From Prorocentrum cordatum (lineage: Eukaryota; Sar; Dinophyceae; Prorocentrales; Prorocentraceae), in contig CAUYUJ010016059.1 of the NCBI GenBank assembly GCA_963575745.1, forward strand, positions 2,518,849-2,563,848: 45,000 nt of DNA, given 5' to 3'. The translations under genes and the position numbers were made by a program. This document shows, one piece after another, positions 31,976 through 41,533 of this stretch (the first letter of the stretch is position 1; each line of letters begins with the position of its first letter). Below the pieces are notes generated by a model, which saw only the letters and a program-made list of their open reading frames with translations, had not been told where the DNA came from and searched no databases.

Positions 31976-32009
31976 TCCCTGGGGTCGGCTTCTCATCCCG
32001 AGCCGTTGC

Positions 32010-32165
32010 TCGACGGGAGGATGAGGAGGAGGTATGAGGCGGAGGAGAAGGAGGAGATGGAGGACGAGGAGGAGGAGGAGGACAAGGAGGAAGAGGGTAG
32101 AGGAGGACCAGGAGGAGGAGGAGGAGGAGGAAGAGAAGGAGGAGGAGGAAGGAAGAGGGGACGTC
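32010..32165 (+). repeat. AGG-rich purine tract
   Basis: Imperfect AGG/GAA triplets over about 155 bp. Confidence 0.9.
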
Positions 32166-33264
32166 AGGAACGTTTCCCAGAAGCCCCCAACGCGATTCGC
32201 TTTGCTCCTCGGACCGTGGAACGCTCGGGGCATTGTCCGCGGCAGCGTTGGGCGCGAGGCAGGCGCGGTGCCCGGGCGAGGCTTCGCCCCCGCCTCAGGG
32301 GGCAACGTGAGAGGAGGCGGATACCTCGAGGAAGCAATCAGCACCTTTCCCGTCGCAGGTGGAGATTACAACGCTTCCGGCACCCGGCCACGGCAGAAGC
32401 CATACTCATCCCCCGCAGAGGCCCCCGACCCAAGGTCCTCCAGGTCGGGCAGGAGGAGCAGGAGGAGGCTTCCGACGACGGGCTTCCTCTGGATTCCAGA
32501 TGTTCCTTCGCGTGGCGCTCAAATCTGGGGTACAGACCTGAGATATATAAGTTACCGCGTTTACTTAAACCTCCAGAATAGTGGAATGCGTGATCGGAGT
32601 ATTGAACTATTCCATCGCGGATCTGGAGCTGCATCATGGTAAGTGAGGAATGAAATCACCCCCCGACATATCACGCCCCTTCTGGGCTCTGGAGCTGCGC
32701 AATCCCCCCCGAATTCAGCACGCCACCTCACGGATGTGAAATTCACATACGAATATGCCCCACTATTCGTTCTGAGTTCGAAAACGTATCATCCCAGCCA
32801 AACCAGTATTTCCAGCCCGTCATTCTAAGAAATTGTATTATGCGCGCGAATTCGTCTATCATTATATACTTCCTAACTTCCCTTGCAGAACTATGACCAC
32901 GTCCACATGCTCGCGGCGTCGCGCGCGCATGCCGCAATCTTTCATTAGCTTTTGAGTGTCGTCTGGATTTCAAGATCGACGCTCCCGAATCCAACGTAAG
33001 GTAAAAGCGCATGGCTCTGGCAGCATGAGGCTTCAAAGCTGTCTTCGCGCGCTTTTGTGAGTTCGTACGGGATCCATCGGTTGTCCCAACTTCTTCTGCA
33101 AATGCGACCCGGCAGGCTGCTCGCGCGCGCTCGTTTCGAAATCATTCGAGAGCCTTTTACACGCTAGCTGTGAGCGGGGGGTGGGGGGGCGATCCTTGTC
33201 AAGTTATAATGCGAGCCGCTCGTGCATGTCGACGTCCTTCCAACATCTTCATCGCCGACACGTG
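32166..33264. other. No gene recognised
   Basis: Mixed sequence with a donor-like ATG|GTAAGTGAGG at 32637-32648 and a reverse R2 core at 32917-32932. No frame shows a domain. Confidence 0.45.
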
Positions 33265-33356
33265 GACACCATCATCGTCATCGGCGCGTTCAGCGTCGGC
33301 GTCGTGACGGTCGTTGTCGCCGTCGTCGTCATCATCGCCACGAGCAGCGCTACTAC

Positions 33357-33391
<35 letters not shown>
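33265..33391 (+). repeat. GTC/ATC microsatellite, 5' flank of LINE copy B
   Basis: Degenerate GTC/ATC/GGC triplets (33265-33355) become a pure ATC run (33358-33391, about 12 units). The spliced-leader copy starts directly at its end. Confidence 0.92.
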
Positions 33392-33394
<3 letters not shown>

Positions 33395-33413
33395 GTAACC
33401 ATTTTGGCTCAAG
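33392..33413 (+). other. Dinoflagellate spliced-leader sequence at LINE 5' end
   Basis: TCCGTAACCATTTTGGCTCA, continuing AG, agrees with the 22-nt dinoflagellate spliced leader at every position except position 7 (A for G). The degenerate first base D is met by T. The leader is normally added in trans to mRNA 5' ends and is not found in front of genes in genomic DNA unless a cDNA was reinserted. Here it marks the exact 5' end of a reverse-transcribed LINE mRNA. Confidence 0.95.
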
Positions 33414-33549
33414 TGGCCTGCGCCCGCCGCGCGCGAGTGTGACACTGGAGAGGCCCAGCGGACAGGGTCACCGCATTACTTTTCTCACCCACAAGCATTT
33501 TGCCTCTGTGTACCGTATTCGCCCTCGAGTACCTTTCTCCATCGGCGCG

Positions 33550-34572
33550 ATGGCTCTCGACGCGGCAACTCTTCAGACAATGCTGCATGAGACCCTCAGG
33601 CCACTCAATGCCCAGATGAATCCGGTGAACACTACGCTCGCTGGCAACTTGAATGCCATCGAAGAGATGGACGGGCGGCTGTCTGCAGGGATCCAGCAGA
33701 ATTCGGCCACCATCAACCTGATGACGGGCGACATTCAGGCCCACAGCGAGCGCATGGACGAGCTGGAGCTTAAGCTTCAGAGACAGCAGCACGGACCAGA
33801 TACAGAGATGGAGCAGGCAGACGGGATGGCAAGCACATATTCAGCATCTGCGAGGTTACAGAGTCTCGAGGCCAGCTTCGCCGAGATGCAACGCAAGATG
33901 GACCAGCCGACCTCTGACCCATGGGCAGAAGTGCGTGGATCGACGTCGAGTCGATCGACTGCTCCACCATCAACAGCTCCCTCGTCGTTGAGACCTACGG
34001 TGCCTACTGACAGAACGGAGACTTGTATTCGAGGATTTCCTAAGAAGCAGTTGAATAATGTTTTCGAACGACATTTTGCGATCCTCAAAACGAACATGCC
34101 CGATGAGTATCGAGATAAATGTGTGCTCCGCTGCCAGAGCCTTCGCTTTGCATATGCTATCAAGTTCGAGTCGCAGGAGCACGCGAGGATGTTCTACGAA
34201 CGGGCGCGATACCATCCCATCAAGTTCACGCAAACCTCTACTGGCACTCAGCACGATTTGCGCGTCGGATTTGACGAACCTTATGATATCAAGAAGAAGG
34301 GCTACATCTTAGGGCTCGTATGGAAGCAGATCTGTGCATACATGCGCACCAATGGCCGATGGGCGCCCTCGACGGCACTCGCCTGTAACAAGTACCAAGG
34401 ATTTTGCTGCACCACCGTGCGGGATGAGCCGATTGACCTGGCGATGCTCTCGTCGTGGACCGAATCCGAGGTTGTCGTCGACACGTGCACCCGGGAGCTG
34501 CGCGACTTCGGCCTCGCCGCGCAGCAGGTCCAGGATCTGCCCGCCGCGGTCAACAGCGCGTGCCACGAGTAG
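33550..34572 (+). CDS. LINE ORF1 protein, coiled coil plus RRM-like domain
   Basis: The frame encodes 340 residues and is intact. I chose the ATG at 33550 (context GCGCGATGG, MALDAATLQTML) because the frame upstream is 5' UTR, the spliced leader and the ATC array. Residues ~5-80 look like a coiled coil with heptad-like Leu/Ile/Met (LETLRPLNAQ-like segments, RMDELELKLQRQQ near 70-82). A Ser/Pro/Thr-rich linker follows (~120-150). Residues ~155-270 (TETCIRGFPKKQLNN, AYAIKFESQEHARMFYERA) resemble an RRM-type fold and a downstream basic domain. Coiled coil, RRM and C-terminal domain is the plan of L1-like ORF1 proteins, which bind the element's RNA. That comparison is by layout, not sequence identity. 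Retained integrity suggests a recent insertion or chance. Confidence 0.75.
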   Translation: MALDAATLQTMLHETLRPLNAQMNPVNTTLAGNLNAIEEMDGRLSAGIQQNSATINLMTGDIQAHSERMDELELKLQRQQHGPDTEMEQADGMASTYSASARLQSLEASFAEMQRKMDQPTSDPWAEVRGSTSSRSTAPPSTAPSSLRPTVPTDRTETCIRGFPKKQLNNVFERHFAILKTNMPDEYRDKCVLRCQSLRFAYAIKFESQEHARMFYERARYHPIKFTQTSTGTQHDLRVGFDEPYDIKKKGYILGLVWKQICAYMRTNGRWAPSTALACNKYQGFCCTTVRDEPIDLAMLSSWTESEVVVDTCTRELRDFGLAAQQVQDLPAAVNSACHE

Positions 34573-35672
34573 GAGGCAGGCGCACATTGCTCTACTGAAG
34601 CTGACGCCGATGCCGCATCTGTTTCTGCTTATACTGCTGATTCCCCCCCTCTTGCTCCTTCATTCACTCGCTGTCTTGGGAAGCGATTTAACGGCAGCTC
34701 TGTTCCTCCACCCCCCTCTGGCAGCAGCGCAGACATTCTACTAGAATGTCCCTGGCAGATAAAGAAGCACATGGCGCTTAGCATGTGGAATTCAAGAGCC
34801 TTCTTTGGAAGCGTGTATGGGGAACCCACTCTGCAGAGAAATCGGATTCGCAAGTTCCGCTTTTTATCAATGCACACACTTTCGTACTCATGCAAGAAAC
34901 ACATGGAACATATGCTGACCTCGAGACGTTGCACAGAGATTATCCCTCGCACACGCACTCCGGCACGTTCTGCGAGAATCCGAATGCGGGTGGTGCTACA
35001 ATCAGCGTGGCCAACTCTTCCCTTGCCAACTTCACGAATGTGGAGTTCTGCGAGCACGTTCTCGGCCGGCTCCCCCCCATTTCTCTTCGAGGACCCCAGG
35101 GCGATCTCAAAGTGCACAACATCCACCTCGATCCCACTCTTAACGATGCTGGTAAGTTCTCTGTTCTCGAAAAAGTAGCCGAGACCCTTCCCCACAGCAA
35201 CTCGTGTTTGACTTTCCTGGCAGGCGACTTTAACTTCCTTGAGTCAGGAGAGACCCGAATCAGGACTGATGGTGAATACCAGCGTTCTGAGCGGCCTGCT
35301 CTTCCACGACGCTTTCGAGAGCTCCCCCCGAACTCGCTCGAGCTGGCGCCAGACGAGCCCACGCGTAGGACTGGGGATCTTGGGGAAGGTGTGCAGTCTC
35401 TGGGGCGCATTGACCGTGCATATACTTTTGCTGACACTGCTGCGACTTTGGAGGCCAAGCCCACTGCTGGAATCGTTGGGCACGTCTTGAAAACTAGCGA
35501 GCCGAGTGATCATGTTCCTGTCTTTGTTCGTTTTACACCAGGGATTAGGTCCCCGGCCAGTGTCCCGCCGTGGGTGACCGCACATCCCGAATTTGCACAG
35601 CTTACGGATGAAGCACGGGCTCAGATTGACCTCTCTACGGACCCCCTCCTCGCCATAGAAGAGATCAAATAA
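34573..35672 (+). pseudogene. LINE ORF2 APE-like endonuclease, frameshifted
   Basis: This is the apurinic-endonuclease-like domain that nicks target DNA. MALSMWNSRAFFGS (from 34771) carries the N-terminal W-N-x-R block. A frameshift between about 34850 and 34880 moves reading to the frame with FVLMQETHG (catalytic Glu, about 34890-34916), LAGDFNFLES (about 35218-35247), RIDRAY (35407-35424) and SDHVPV (35506-35523), the His-bearing end motif. All four diagnostic blocks are present. The frame from ORF1's TAG (34570-34572) to 34771 is open for 66 codons in the ORF1 frame. The domain ends at an in-frame TAA, 35670-35672, which separates it from the reverse transcriptase. Confidence 0.85.
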
Positions 35673-38276
35673 TGTTTGCACATTGCGTCTACAGAGATTA
35701 AGTCACGCATATACCGATATGGAGTACAAACGGATACACATCGCCTCATGGTTTGTTTGAAATGCATGCGTGCAAATTCGAACGGGCAAAGCCACATCGT
35801 ACGCAAGTGCGCACGGGCGTACGACATGATAGCGCAGTTCACGGACGAGCAGCACGAACACATCATTGACCAGGCGAGGTTCCACGAGCACACTCGCATC
35901 CTACAGGAACGCATGTTGGTCATCGAGCTTAGGGAGCACGAGCAGTCCCCAGAGTACCAGCATGACGACGAGCGAACAGTAAAGCTGCACAAGCTGTCGA
36001 CGGCATGGTCTCCCAGACATAGACGCATATCTCTCGTGGGCATCCTGGACAACCAAGGGCGCTCGCCCACCAGTCTTGAGGACAACGCCGCTCGGCTTGC
36101 TGATCGCTGGGGCCGAGTTCATTCCGCCGCTGATGCGCAAAACGCCCCCCCGCATATTTCAGAGATGCGGCTTGCCCAGTGCCAGAAAGTCTCTCCAGGT
36201 ATCAATTGGATTGTTCCGCTCTGACATGCTCGGCTTTCTCAGACACAAGAAGGACGCTGCTGCAGGTCCCGATGGCATCCCGCACTCAGGTTGGGCTGCA
36301 AGTAGCATTGCGTGTAAGGAGATTCTCTACCAAGCTTATTTGCGATTTATATCTGGACACCCTCTCCCTGGAGGCCGCAACGATGGGGCGACGGTTTTTC
36401 TGGCCAAAAATGCCGAGGGCGACTCTCTCAGGGAGGTGCGGAATACAGCTAAGGAGACCCGACCTTTGTTCCCGGGCAATACTGATAACAAAACCTCTGC
36501 CTTAATGCTGTGTATTCCGTTTGGTCAACAAGCACAGTTTTCGGTGCACAAAAACCAGGCCGGGCTTATCAAAGGAAGGGGCATGCTGGACAACATCATG
36601 CTGATTGAGTCTGACTTCTTGGAGCATGCGGTGTTTCAAGGTGCCGGGCGAGCTGGCCTATTCCTGCTTGACTTTGCCGCTGCCTTTCCGAGTCTCGCCC
36701 ATGCATGGGTACTAACCGTGTTCCAACATATGTTTATACCTAGCTTTGTCGTGAACGCTGCTCAGCAGTTGTATCGGGATATATTCACAAGTATCAAAGT
36801 AGGCGGTGGCACGTTCAGGTGATCTCATATGACGCGTGGAATAAAACATGTCCTTTATCTGGCGTTCTATTTGCACTTGCAGCAGATCCTATTTTCAGAT
36901 GCTGTACTCTATTATGACTCCGCTAGCACGGCCATTTGCATTCGCGGACGACATAGGCATTGTTTCCAGTGGCCTTGTTCGCGCGCTCGCCGACGTGTTG
37001 AGAGTGCTCTCGTAGACCGCGAAGCTGACGGTCTTGGTCATGAACCCAGGCAAGGGCTCGCTGGTATTCGCTGTGCCATACTCCAGGAGAGAAGTTATTG
37101 AGATGTTCCGCGTGCCGGGCATCGAAACTAGACTGTATCGGGTCGACACTTACGGCAAGAATCTGGGAGTGTACATCGGCCCGAATGAGCCCACGTTGTC
37201 CTGGGGCGCTCCTGGGGTCAAATACATCAAGCGAGTATGGCACATCAAAGGTCTATCTTTAGGGTTATGTCAGAATGTCATTACCTACATCTCGCTGGCC
37301 TTCTCAGTGCTCAGCTTCGTGGGCCAGCTGCATCGGGTGCCGCCAGCGGTGCTGGACAAAAAAAAGAAGGAACACGAAGCACATCAGCTTCTCGCGTCCG
37401 CCCCCAGGCATTCCATTCCAGCAGACATCCTTAGATCCCCATCGGTGCTGTGCTTCCCCCACGACCCCAGAGACCTTCAGAGGGAATTCAGGGCCAGTCT
37501 GTATAGGGTCGCATTTAAATCTTGCTGGTTCCCCGAAGTGCGAGGAAGATTTGCCAGGCGGGGGGATGAGGAGATTGATCGACTTGCAGTTCCGCGCCAC
37601 ACTGAATGGTATGAATCCAGCATTTGCTATTCCTTGATTGCCAATTTCAGCCAGCTAACTGCCATTACTATGATCCTAGTCGACTCTGACACCTGACATG
37701 CTGCAGAAAAAAGTGAACAGCATTCTGAGGCGTTGGCAGGCCCCGACTTTTGCCAACTTAGCTCTCCTCCCTCGTATTCGCCATTTCGACAGCGCTGCTC
37801 AGCTTCCCAAGGAAGATATTGTAGTTATGCGTATCAAGCTTGCTGTCACTAAACTTGCCCCGTTTGTGGGAGCCGCAGTCTTGAAAGGTATTTGTAATTC
37901 CTGGGCCACCAGTTCCAGGTACCGACAGGGGCGACATGCCTGCCTGTTCGGGTGCCGAGCGTGTGGCGGTGATCACATCCTTCACTATTTCGATTGCCCA
38001 TGCGCTCTTGAGCCGCTCTGTCAGGTTCTGCCTCACCTTCCTCCCGACTACCCCTCCTGGACGGCCCAGGACCGCTTGCTGCTCTACAGTCATAATTTTG
38101 CCAACTCCCCTGCCATGTACTCTATTATGCTGGCCCACGATCTGATTTTCAGCACCTTTAATTCGCTCAGGAACCTGGAAAGATTCGGCCCTGAGTGTAT
38201 TCACGCATTTTACAAAGCGCGCGCGAGGGCAATCTCGAAGCGGAAGCCTCGCATTCGTGCTCTGTTGCAACGGTGA
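35673..38276 (+). pseudogene. LINE ORF2 reverse transcriptase (copy B), broken
   Basis: It continues in the same frame as the endonuclease after the single TAA. Motif A (DFAAAFPS, about 36669-36692) is intact. Motif C reads FADD (36941-36952). The zinc-knuckle-like CRACGGDHILHYFDC lies at about 37953-37997. Lesions compared with copy A: loss of CT near 36220 (TGA at 36222-36224), TGA at 36820-36822, loss of 4 nt near 36847 that destroys motif B (RGIKQGCPLSG), loss of 1 nt near 36905, TAG near 37013, and an extra C near 37692. Apart from the frame change near 36220/1405, where each copy has its own separate lesion, the breaks are private to each copy, so both decayed independently from an intact parent. 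Confidence 0.88.
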
Positions 38277-38310
38277 CGGGGTTTCAGGAGATCTGGTGCT
38301 TGAAGGGGCT

Positions 38311-38314
<4 letters not shown>

Positions 38315-38358
<44 letters not shown>

Positions 38359-38429
38359 CAATCATCATCAGCATCATCACCACCACCTCCATCATCATCA
38401 CCATCATCATCATCATCATCATCATCATC
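38315..38429 (+). repeat. CAT microsatellite, 3' tail/flank of LINE copy B
   Basis: Clean CAT run (38315-38357), then degenerate CAT/CAC/CAG, then a clean run (38400-38429). It starts without spacer at the end of the 3' UTR, as in copy A. Confidence 0.93.
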
Positions 38430-38957
38430 GTGTCTGCCGTTGTCGATGTCGCCATGATACCTTGCCCACTCGAGTCACCGATTCGCGCTGAACTGGTCGC
38501 CTGTCGGCGCGGCCTGCGAGACGCGCTGGGAAATCCCCAGCGGTCAGCGCCACCGCGGGCGCGTCGGTCGCGCCAGACTAAGTGGCCGCTCTGCGCGCGA
38601 GCCTGCGTGCGCGCTTTACAAGCCAAGTCGCGGGCGGGTGGGTGGGTGGGATGACTGCGCGACCAGTGGAGCTGACATATTAATTTCGACAGGATGAATT
38701 CGACCGGCTTTTTTGTTTGAGATTGTTGTTGCGAAACCAGGTGTTCATTACATGTTTTCGTGGTTCTCGATTCTCAGGTCTTTGCGGAACCCAGGGTTCT
38801 CTTGAATTGTTCCCAACCATCCTGTGGTGTTGGGTCCTCGTTTTGAAAAGACAGCACTCCGCGTTGCCTTGCTCTCCTCTCCTCTCCCGCTGCTCCTCGC
38901 CTCCTCCCCCTCCTCCCGCTCCTCCCTCCCCCCTCCTCCCACAATCAGCACCAGCAC
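38430..38957. other. No gene; partial R2 repeat
   Basis: 38720-38785 resembles the first half of R2 (TTGCGAAACC, GTTCATTACATGTTTT, TTCTCGATT). 38870-38940 is CCT-rich. Nothing else is recognised. Confidence 0.5.
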
Positions 38958-38960
38958 CAG

Positions 38961-39012
<52 letters not shown>

Positions 39013-39125
39013 GTCATCATCACCACCATCATCATCATAATCATCATCAATACCGCCACCGTCATCGTAATCACCATCGTCATCACCATGACGGCCGTCA
39101 CCACCACCATCATCGTCATCGTTCC
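38958..39125 (+). repeat. CAT microsatellite next to the 89-bp satellite
   Basis: Clean CAT/ATC run (38961-39012) followed by degenerate CAT/CAC/GTC triplets to about 39125. No LINE sequence adjoins it, so it is a CAT array without the insertion. Confidence 0.92.
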
Positions 39126-39141
39126 CCGCCCATTCCTGCAC

Positions 39142-40395
39142 GCCCTCACACGGTTCGTGGCCCCATGGGGAGCTCCACCGAATGCCCCAGTGGCAGGGTT
39201 CGCATGCAGTTCCACCTCCATGCCGGCGCACCCCTCACACGGTTCGTGGCCCCATGGGGAGCTCCACCGAAGGCCCCAGTGGCATGATTCGCATGCGATT
39301 CCACCTTCATTGCGGCGCACCCCTCACACGGCTCGTGGCCCCATAGGGGGCTCCACCGAAGGCCACAGCGACAGGTTTCGCAAGCAGTTCCTCCCCCATT
39401 TCGGCGCCCCCCTCACATGGTTCGTGGCCACATGGGGAGTTCCACCGAAGGCCCCAGTGGCAGGGTTCGCATGCAGTTCCACCGTCATGTCGGCGCACCC
39501 CTCGCACGGTTCGCGGCCCCACAGGGAGCTCCACCAAAGGCCACAGGGTTCGCATGCAGATCCGCCCCTATTTCGGCGCACCTCTCACACGGTTCGTGGC
39601 CCCATAGGGAGGTCCACCGGAGGCCACATTGGCAGGGTTCGCATGCAGTTCCACCGTCATTGCTGCGCACATCTCACACGGTTCGTGGCCCCATAGGGAG
39701 CTCCACCGAAGGCCACAGTGGCAGGGTTCGCATGCAGTTCCATTTTCATTGCGGCGCACCCCTCACACGGCCCGTGGCCCCATAGGGAGGTCCACAGAAG
39801 GCCCAAGCGGCAGGGTTCCCATGCAGTTCCGCCTCCATTTCGGTGGCTTTCCCATGCGGGTCTTGGCCCCATAGGGCGCCCCACCGAAAGCCACAATGGC
39901 AGGGATCGCACGCAGCTCCACCCTCGTTTCGGCGCGCCCCTCACACGGTTCGTGGCCCCATGGGGAGCCCCACCGAATGCCACATTGGCAGGGTTCGCAT
40001 GCAGTTCCACCTTCATCTCGGCCCACCCTTCACACAAATTGTGGCCCAAAAAGAAGCTCCACCCAATGCCTCAGTGGCAGGGTTCGCATGCAGTTCCACC
40101 CTTATCTTGGGGCACCCCTCACACGGTTCGTGGCCCTATAGGGAGCTCCACCGAATGTTTCAGTGGCATGGTTCGCATGCAATTCCACCCTCGGCGCACC
40201 CGTCACACGGTTCGTGGCCCCACAGGGAGCTCCTTCGAAGGCCCAATTCCTCCTCAATTCCGGTGCACCCCTCACACAGTTCGCGGCTCCATATGGAGCT
40301 CCACCGAAGGCCCCAGCGGCAGGGTTCGCATGCAGTTCCGCCCCGGTGCGCCTCTCAAACGGTTCGTGACCCCAAAGGGAGCTCCCCATAGGGAG
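39142..40395 (+). repeat. 89-bp satellite array, about 14 units
   Basis: The block TTCGCATGCAGTTCCACC recurs at 39199, 39288, 39377, 39466, 39549, 39638, 39727, 39816, 39905, 39994, 40083 and 40172, then 40324. Spacing is 89 bp in all but two steps (83 and 152, the latter holding a shortened unit). Other unit blocks are CACACGGTTCGTGGCCCCAT and GGGAGCTCCACCGAA. 89 is not a multiple of three, so a protein repeat is excluded. A stray fragment (GGGAGCTCCACCGAAAGCCC) sits at 40790-40810. Confidence 0.95.
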
Positions 40396-41251
40396 CCCCA
40401 TAGGGAGCTCATAAGATGGGGTAGAGGAGCTGAAGTGGTCCTTTACGGAGCGTGGGCTCTGTTAGCTAACTCTGCACTGCACGACTTTTGCGTCCTGCTC
40501 CTCCCCCTTCCTCTTACTTGCTGCTGTGTGTGATTTTTGTTGCTCGGCTGACGAGGCCAAATGGGGTTATCCACGCAGCATCTTGGTCCCCCCTTCCCCT
40601 TCCCTCCCCTCCTCCCCCTCTCCTTTTGTCCGGGTTTCAAGTTTACGTGGTCAGTCACGGAGCGTGGTCTCCGCTCGCGAAATCTGCATCTCCAGTGCCG
40701 TTAATATGTTGCTGGGAAAGAGGCCCCTGGAGGGCACGGCGGAGTCTGCAGTCACGAAATTGTCCAACTGCATCGCGTCGTTAAAAAAGGGAGCTCCACC
40801 GAAAGCCCCATTGGCGGTATTTGCAGCCGCTTAGGCTTTACCGCGTGCGCTACTCGGAGTTTGCGCGCCCCCCTCCTTATTCTCATTTCCCTCGCGGTAT
40901 TCGCAGCTGCATATGTTGGGTCCTTCGTCAGGCTACTTTCGGCATGCGCGCGCGACGACGAACGCGTGCACTTCGTCAATTGTTTCGAAATAAGGTTCTT
41001 GACAACGGCCATTTATACAAAAATGAATGTGCCCGCATTGATTCTTTGGCAGAGGATGATGGGGTATGGGTTCCTCCCCCTCGTCCCCGGCAACATGCAC
41101 CATGCGCGCACCCTTTGTATCACAAACCATAAGCTTCTAAGTGTGAGCGATCAGTTGTGTGAGCAATATGTTTAGTTGCAAACACGTTTTTTGTAAAGTC
41201 GCCAGATATGCCTTCAGGAGCCTGTAGCAACACACGAGAGACAACACCCGG
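40396..41251. other. No gene; repeat fragments
   Basis: Contains ACGGAGCGTGG twice (40446, 40658), a satellite fragment near 40790-40810 and an R2 core at 40942-40957. No domain is visible in any frame. Confidence 0.5.
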
Positions 41252-41273
41252 TACCGCGCCATTTTGGCACAAG
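41252..41273 (+). other. Decayed spliced-leader-like site
   Basis: The last 16 bases, GCCATTTTGGCACAAG, match positions 7-22 of the dinoflagellate spliced leader except one (A for T at 18). The first six positions match poorly. Lying about 260 bp before a decayed copia Gag, it could mark the 5' end of a reinserted trans-spliced cDNA. Confidence 0.5.
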
Positions 41274-41533
41274 GCGCCCTGACCAGTTTTTAGCTACGCA
41301 TAGCAGCAACATGCTTCCATCCGTATTGATATCAGCGATATCTCTCCGACAGTGGCAGCGGAACGGTTCATTCCGCGGCTGCGCCGGCAGCGCCCGCGGC
41401 CTCGTGGCCTTGGCCGCAGCACGCCCCCCTGCAGCGCAGGACCTTCCCATCACCCAGCTCGGCTACTACATGGTCGTCCTCTCCCTCGCTGTTGTTTTGT
41501 TCCTTGTTGCCGGCGGCCTGGCAGAGATGGATC

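Larger units (their letters stand above)
33392..38314 (+). mobile_element. APE-type LINE, copy B, full length with leader
   Basis: Order: spliced leader (33392-33413), 5' UTR (to 33549), intact ORF1 (33550-34572), ORF2 endonuclease (from 34771), ORF2 reverse transcriptase with zinc-knuckle-like end (to 38276), 38-nt 3' UTR, CAT tail. At 4.9 kb with both ends present it is a full-length insertion, in contrast to copy A. ORF2 carries several frameshifts and stops, so it cannot move by itself. It has the same strand and same flanking repeat type as copy A. No RNase H domain is visible. Confidence 0.9.

Noticed and set aside
31955-31980. GGTTCGAGCCC resembling a tRNA T-arm
   Set aside because: No acceptor, D or anticodon arm can be placed upstream at the right spacing. 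It is part of repeat family R1.
32540-32550. TATATAAG as a TATA box
   Set aside because: Dinoflagellates are not known to rely on a canonical TATA box, and no gene start follows.
32635-32650. ATG|GTAAGTGAGG as a splice donor
   Set aside because: The match to a donor is good, but no coding frame leads into it and no partner acceptor restores one.
39142-40395. Possible CRISPR-like or protein-repeat array
   Set aside because: Repeats are contiguous 89-bp units with no unique spacers, the host is a eukaryote, and 89 bp does not preserve a reading frame.
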